Source of the DNA: Marinospirillum sp.
GTDB lineage: Bacteria; Pseudomonadota; Gammaproteobacteria; Pseudomonadales; Halomonadaceae
Direction: 5' to 3'
Length of the DNA: 13,936 bases
Assembly: GCA_007116865.1 (NCBI GenBank)
Contig: SKHR01000221.1
Location: 1-13,936, forward strand
In this document: positions 13,025 to 13,936 of the stretch, in pieces
Position numbering within the stretch: the stretch's first letter is position 1
Layout of the letters: every line of letters starts with the position of its first letter
The notes under the pieces: model-generated
What the model saw: the letters and a program-made list of their open reading frames with translations, nothing else
Told to the model about the DNA's origin: nothing
Database searches by the model: none
Program-made: the position numbers and the translations under genes

Positions 13025-13130
13025 TGGCCACCCGATTGAATCTTTATTTCATCTGCACGCACTTTAGCAGAAAAAGGGATTTATAAACCAGATTAAACAA
13101 GGACTTTCATGCATGCCTTAGAAGGCAGAA

Positions 13131-13153
13131 AAGCCAGGGGAGAGAGGTGGCTT
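13131..13153 (-). terminator. Weak terminator-like hairpin after tRNA-Ile
   Basis: On the minus strand AAGCCA (13153-13148, including the last tRNA base) can pair with TGGCTT (13136-13131) across an 11-base loop, followed by TTCTG. The stem is short and the T-tract poor, so the tRNA transcript may run on into the cyclase gene. The rest of 13025-13130 shows no strong promoter; TATAAA on the minus strand near 13082 lacks a fitting -35. Confidence 0.25.
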
Positions 13154-13229
13154 GGTGGGCCCAGCAGGACTTGAACCTGCGACCAAGCGATTATGAGTCG
13201 CCTGCTCTAACCAACTGAGCTATGGGCCC
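13153..13229 (-). tRNA. tRNA-Ile(CAT), lysidine type
   Basis: A 77-base cloverleaf. The acceptor arm GGGCCCA pairs with TGGGCCC, discriminator A precedes an encoded CCA (13155-13153), and the loop CTCATAA gives anticodon CAT (13195-13193). The anticodon arm and flanks (GCGACTCATAATCGC, then TTGGTCGC) match E. coli ileX and not elongator or initiator tRNA-Met. The C34 is therefore expected to be converted to lysidine by TilS, so that it reads AUA. Automatic annotation may call it Met. Confidence 0.93.
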
Positions 13230-13242
13230 GAAAGGAGCGAAA

Positions 13243-13270
13243 ATCATACCAGAAAGCCTTGGAGGTTCAA
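13243..13270 (-). promoter_or_regulatory. tRNA-Ile promoter
   Basis: TTGAAC (13270-13265) and TATGAT (13248-13243) lie 16 bases apart on the minus strand, with an extended TGG before the -10. It sits 14 bases before the mature tRNA and inside the hairpin that follows rpoD. Confidence 0.6.
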
Positions 13271-13280
13271 GGCTTTCCGG
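13249..13280. terminator. Hairpin between rpoD and tRNA-Ile
   Basis: GAAAGCCTTG (13252-13261) pairs perfectly with CAAGGCTTTC (13268-13277) around a six-base loop; two more G-C pairs follow after one mismatch. It begins about 10 bases past the rpoD stop. On the minus strand only a broken T-tract follows (GATTTTC), so it may be a weak terminator. It contains the -35 of the tRNA promoter. Confidence 0.5.
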
Positions 13281-13289
13281 CATTGAGGA

Positions 13290-13936
13290 CTATTCGTCGA
13301 GGAAGGAACGCAGTGAGTCGCAACGTGAGGGATGACGTAGCTTACGCAGCGCCTTGGCCTCAATCTGACGAATCCGCTCGCGGGTCACATCAAACTGTTT
13401 GCCAACTTCTTCAAGCGTGTGGTCGGTATTCATATCAATACCAAAGCGCATACGCAGCACCTTCGATTCACGCGCAGTCAGGCCTGAGAGCACACCTCGG
13501 GTCGCTTCAATCAACCCCTCACTGGTGGCCGAGTCGACCGGTGATTCCAGGTTGGTGTCTTCAATAAAGTCACCCAGATGTGAGTCTTCATCATCACCAA
13601 TCGGGGTTTCCATGGAGATGGGCTCTTTGGCAATCTTGAGTACCTTGCGCACCTTGTCTTCTGGCATTTCAAGACGCTCGCCCAGCTCTTCCGGCGTTGG
13701 CTCACGCCCCATTTCCTGCAGCATTTGACGCTGCACCCGATTGATCTTGTTGATGGTTTCGATCATGTGCACGGGAATTCGAATGGTTCTGGCCTGGTCC
13801 GCAATCGAGCGGGTGATGGCCTGACGTATCCACCAGGTGGCATAGGTCGAAAACTTGTAGCCGCGACGGAATTCAAATTTGTCGACGGCTTTCATCAGGC
13901 CGATATTGCCTTCCTGGATCAGGTCAAGAAACTGCA
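13290..13936 (-). CDS. rpoD: RNA polymerase sigma-70 factor RpoD, C-terminal part
   Basis: The housekeeping sigma factor. The last 214 residues are in the window and the gene runs off the right edge with an open frame. The visible part starts at QFLDLIQEGNIGLMKAV in region 2.1-2.2 and holds FSTYATWWIRQAITRSIADQ (regions 2.3-2.4, -10 recognition and melting). Region 3 follows (IPVHMIETINKINRVQRQ), then the METPIGDDEDSHLGDFIED segment of region 3.2. The region 4.2 helix-turn-helix is LEEVGKQFDVTRERIRQIEAKALRKLRHP (-35 recognition). It ends LRSFLDE, almost identical to E. coli RpoD. Nothing looks damaged. A hairpin follows within about 10 bases of the stop. Confidence 0.98.
   Translation of the reverse strand, partial: QFLDLIQEGNIGLMKAVDKFEFRRGYKFSTYATWWIRQAITRSIADQARTIRIPVHMIETINKINRVQRQMLQEMGREPTPEELGERLEMPEDKVRKVLKIAKEPISMETPIGDDEDSHLGDFIEDTNLESPVDSATSEGLIEATRGVLSGLTARESKVLRMRFGIDMNTDHTLEEVGKQFDVTRERIRQIEAKALRKLRHPSRCDSLRSFLDE

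Noticed and set aside
13025..13110. Flagellar sigma-28 or sigma-70 promoter for the diguanylate cyclase gene
   Set aside because: TAAAG on the minus strand lacks the matching GCCGATAA at correct spacing, and TATAAA lacks a -35. No call is justified.
13153..13229. Reading the CAT-anticodon tRNA as tRNA-Met
   Set aside because: The anticodon arm and its flanks match the minor tRNA-Ile(CAU) of E. coli and differ from both elongator and initiator tRNA-Met.
1..13936. CRISPR array, defence island or prophage
   Set aside because: No repeat-spacer pattern, no phage or nuclease genes, and almost all genes belong to a conserved core order. The only mobile sequence seen is the intron fragment at the left edge.

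Overview
The window is chromosomal core DNA from a gammaproteobacterium, probably of the Pseudomonas/Oceanospirillales kind. Evidence for this is the gene order pncC-recA-recX-alaS-lysC-csrA-tRNA-Ser(GCU)-tRNA-Arg(ACG), an elaborated version of the E. coli recA-recX-alaS-csrA-serV-argVYZQ block. RpoD, RecA and AlaS are also very close to the E. coli proteins, AlaS matching the familiar 876-residue length. A phasin suggests that the host stores polyhydroxyalkanoate. I cannot name the genus from this sequence alone.

Layout, left to right. Bases 1-118 are the 5' end of a group II intron (probably class IIC) on the minus strand, running off the left edge. It sits directly behind the intrinsic terminator (121-148) of a minus-strand phasin gene (220-603). 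The phasin promoter carries two direct repeats that look like operators. Divergent from it, purD (813-2099) and a hotdog-fold thioesterase (2112-2537) read on the plus strand. They converge on a minus-strand tRNA cluster (Ser-GCU, then two identical Arg-ACG) with its own strong promoter.

From about 2952 to the right edge everything reads right to left on the minus strand: partial rpoD, tRNA-Ile(CAU), a three-gene run (CZB-GGDEF diguanylate cyclase, hemerythrin-PAS-GGDEF-EAL protein, pncC), recA with a consensus LexA box, recX, alaS, lysC and csrA. Genes are tightly packed: ATGA or near-ATGA overlaps occur at cyclase/EAL, EAL/pncC and recA/recX, and several promoters lie inside the end of the preceding gene (recA -35 over the pncC stop, alaS -10 over the recX stop, tRNA-Ile promoter inside the rpoD hairpin). 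No gene-free stretch exceeds 300 bases.

Functionally most of the window is housekeeping: transcription (rpoD), DNA repair (recA, recX), translation (alaS, four tRNAs), amino-acid and purine synthesis (lysC, purD), post-transcriptional control (csrA) and NAD-cycle repair (pncC). The accessory part is the cyclic-di-GMP pair at 9531-13024. One protein keeps all four zinc ligands of the E. coli DgcZ sensor domain plus a complete GGEEF active site and inhibitory site. The next keeps a full set of hemerythrin iron ligands followed by GGDEF and EAL domains. Together they look like a zinc-plus-oxygen/iron sensing c-di-GMP module co-transcribed with pncC. Other points of interest are the intron behind the terminator, the paired operator of the phasin gene, and an internal ribosome-binding site and start in lysC that should make a separate beta subunit.
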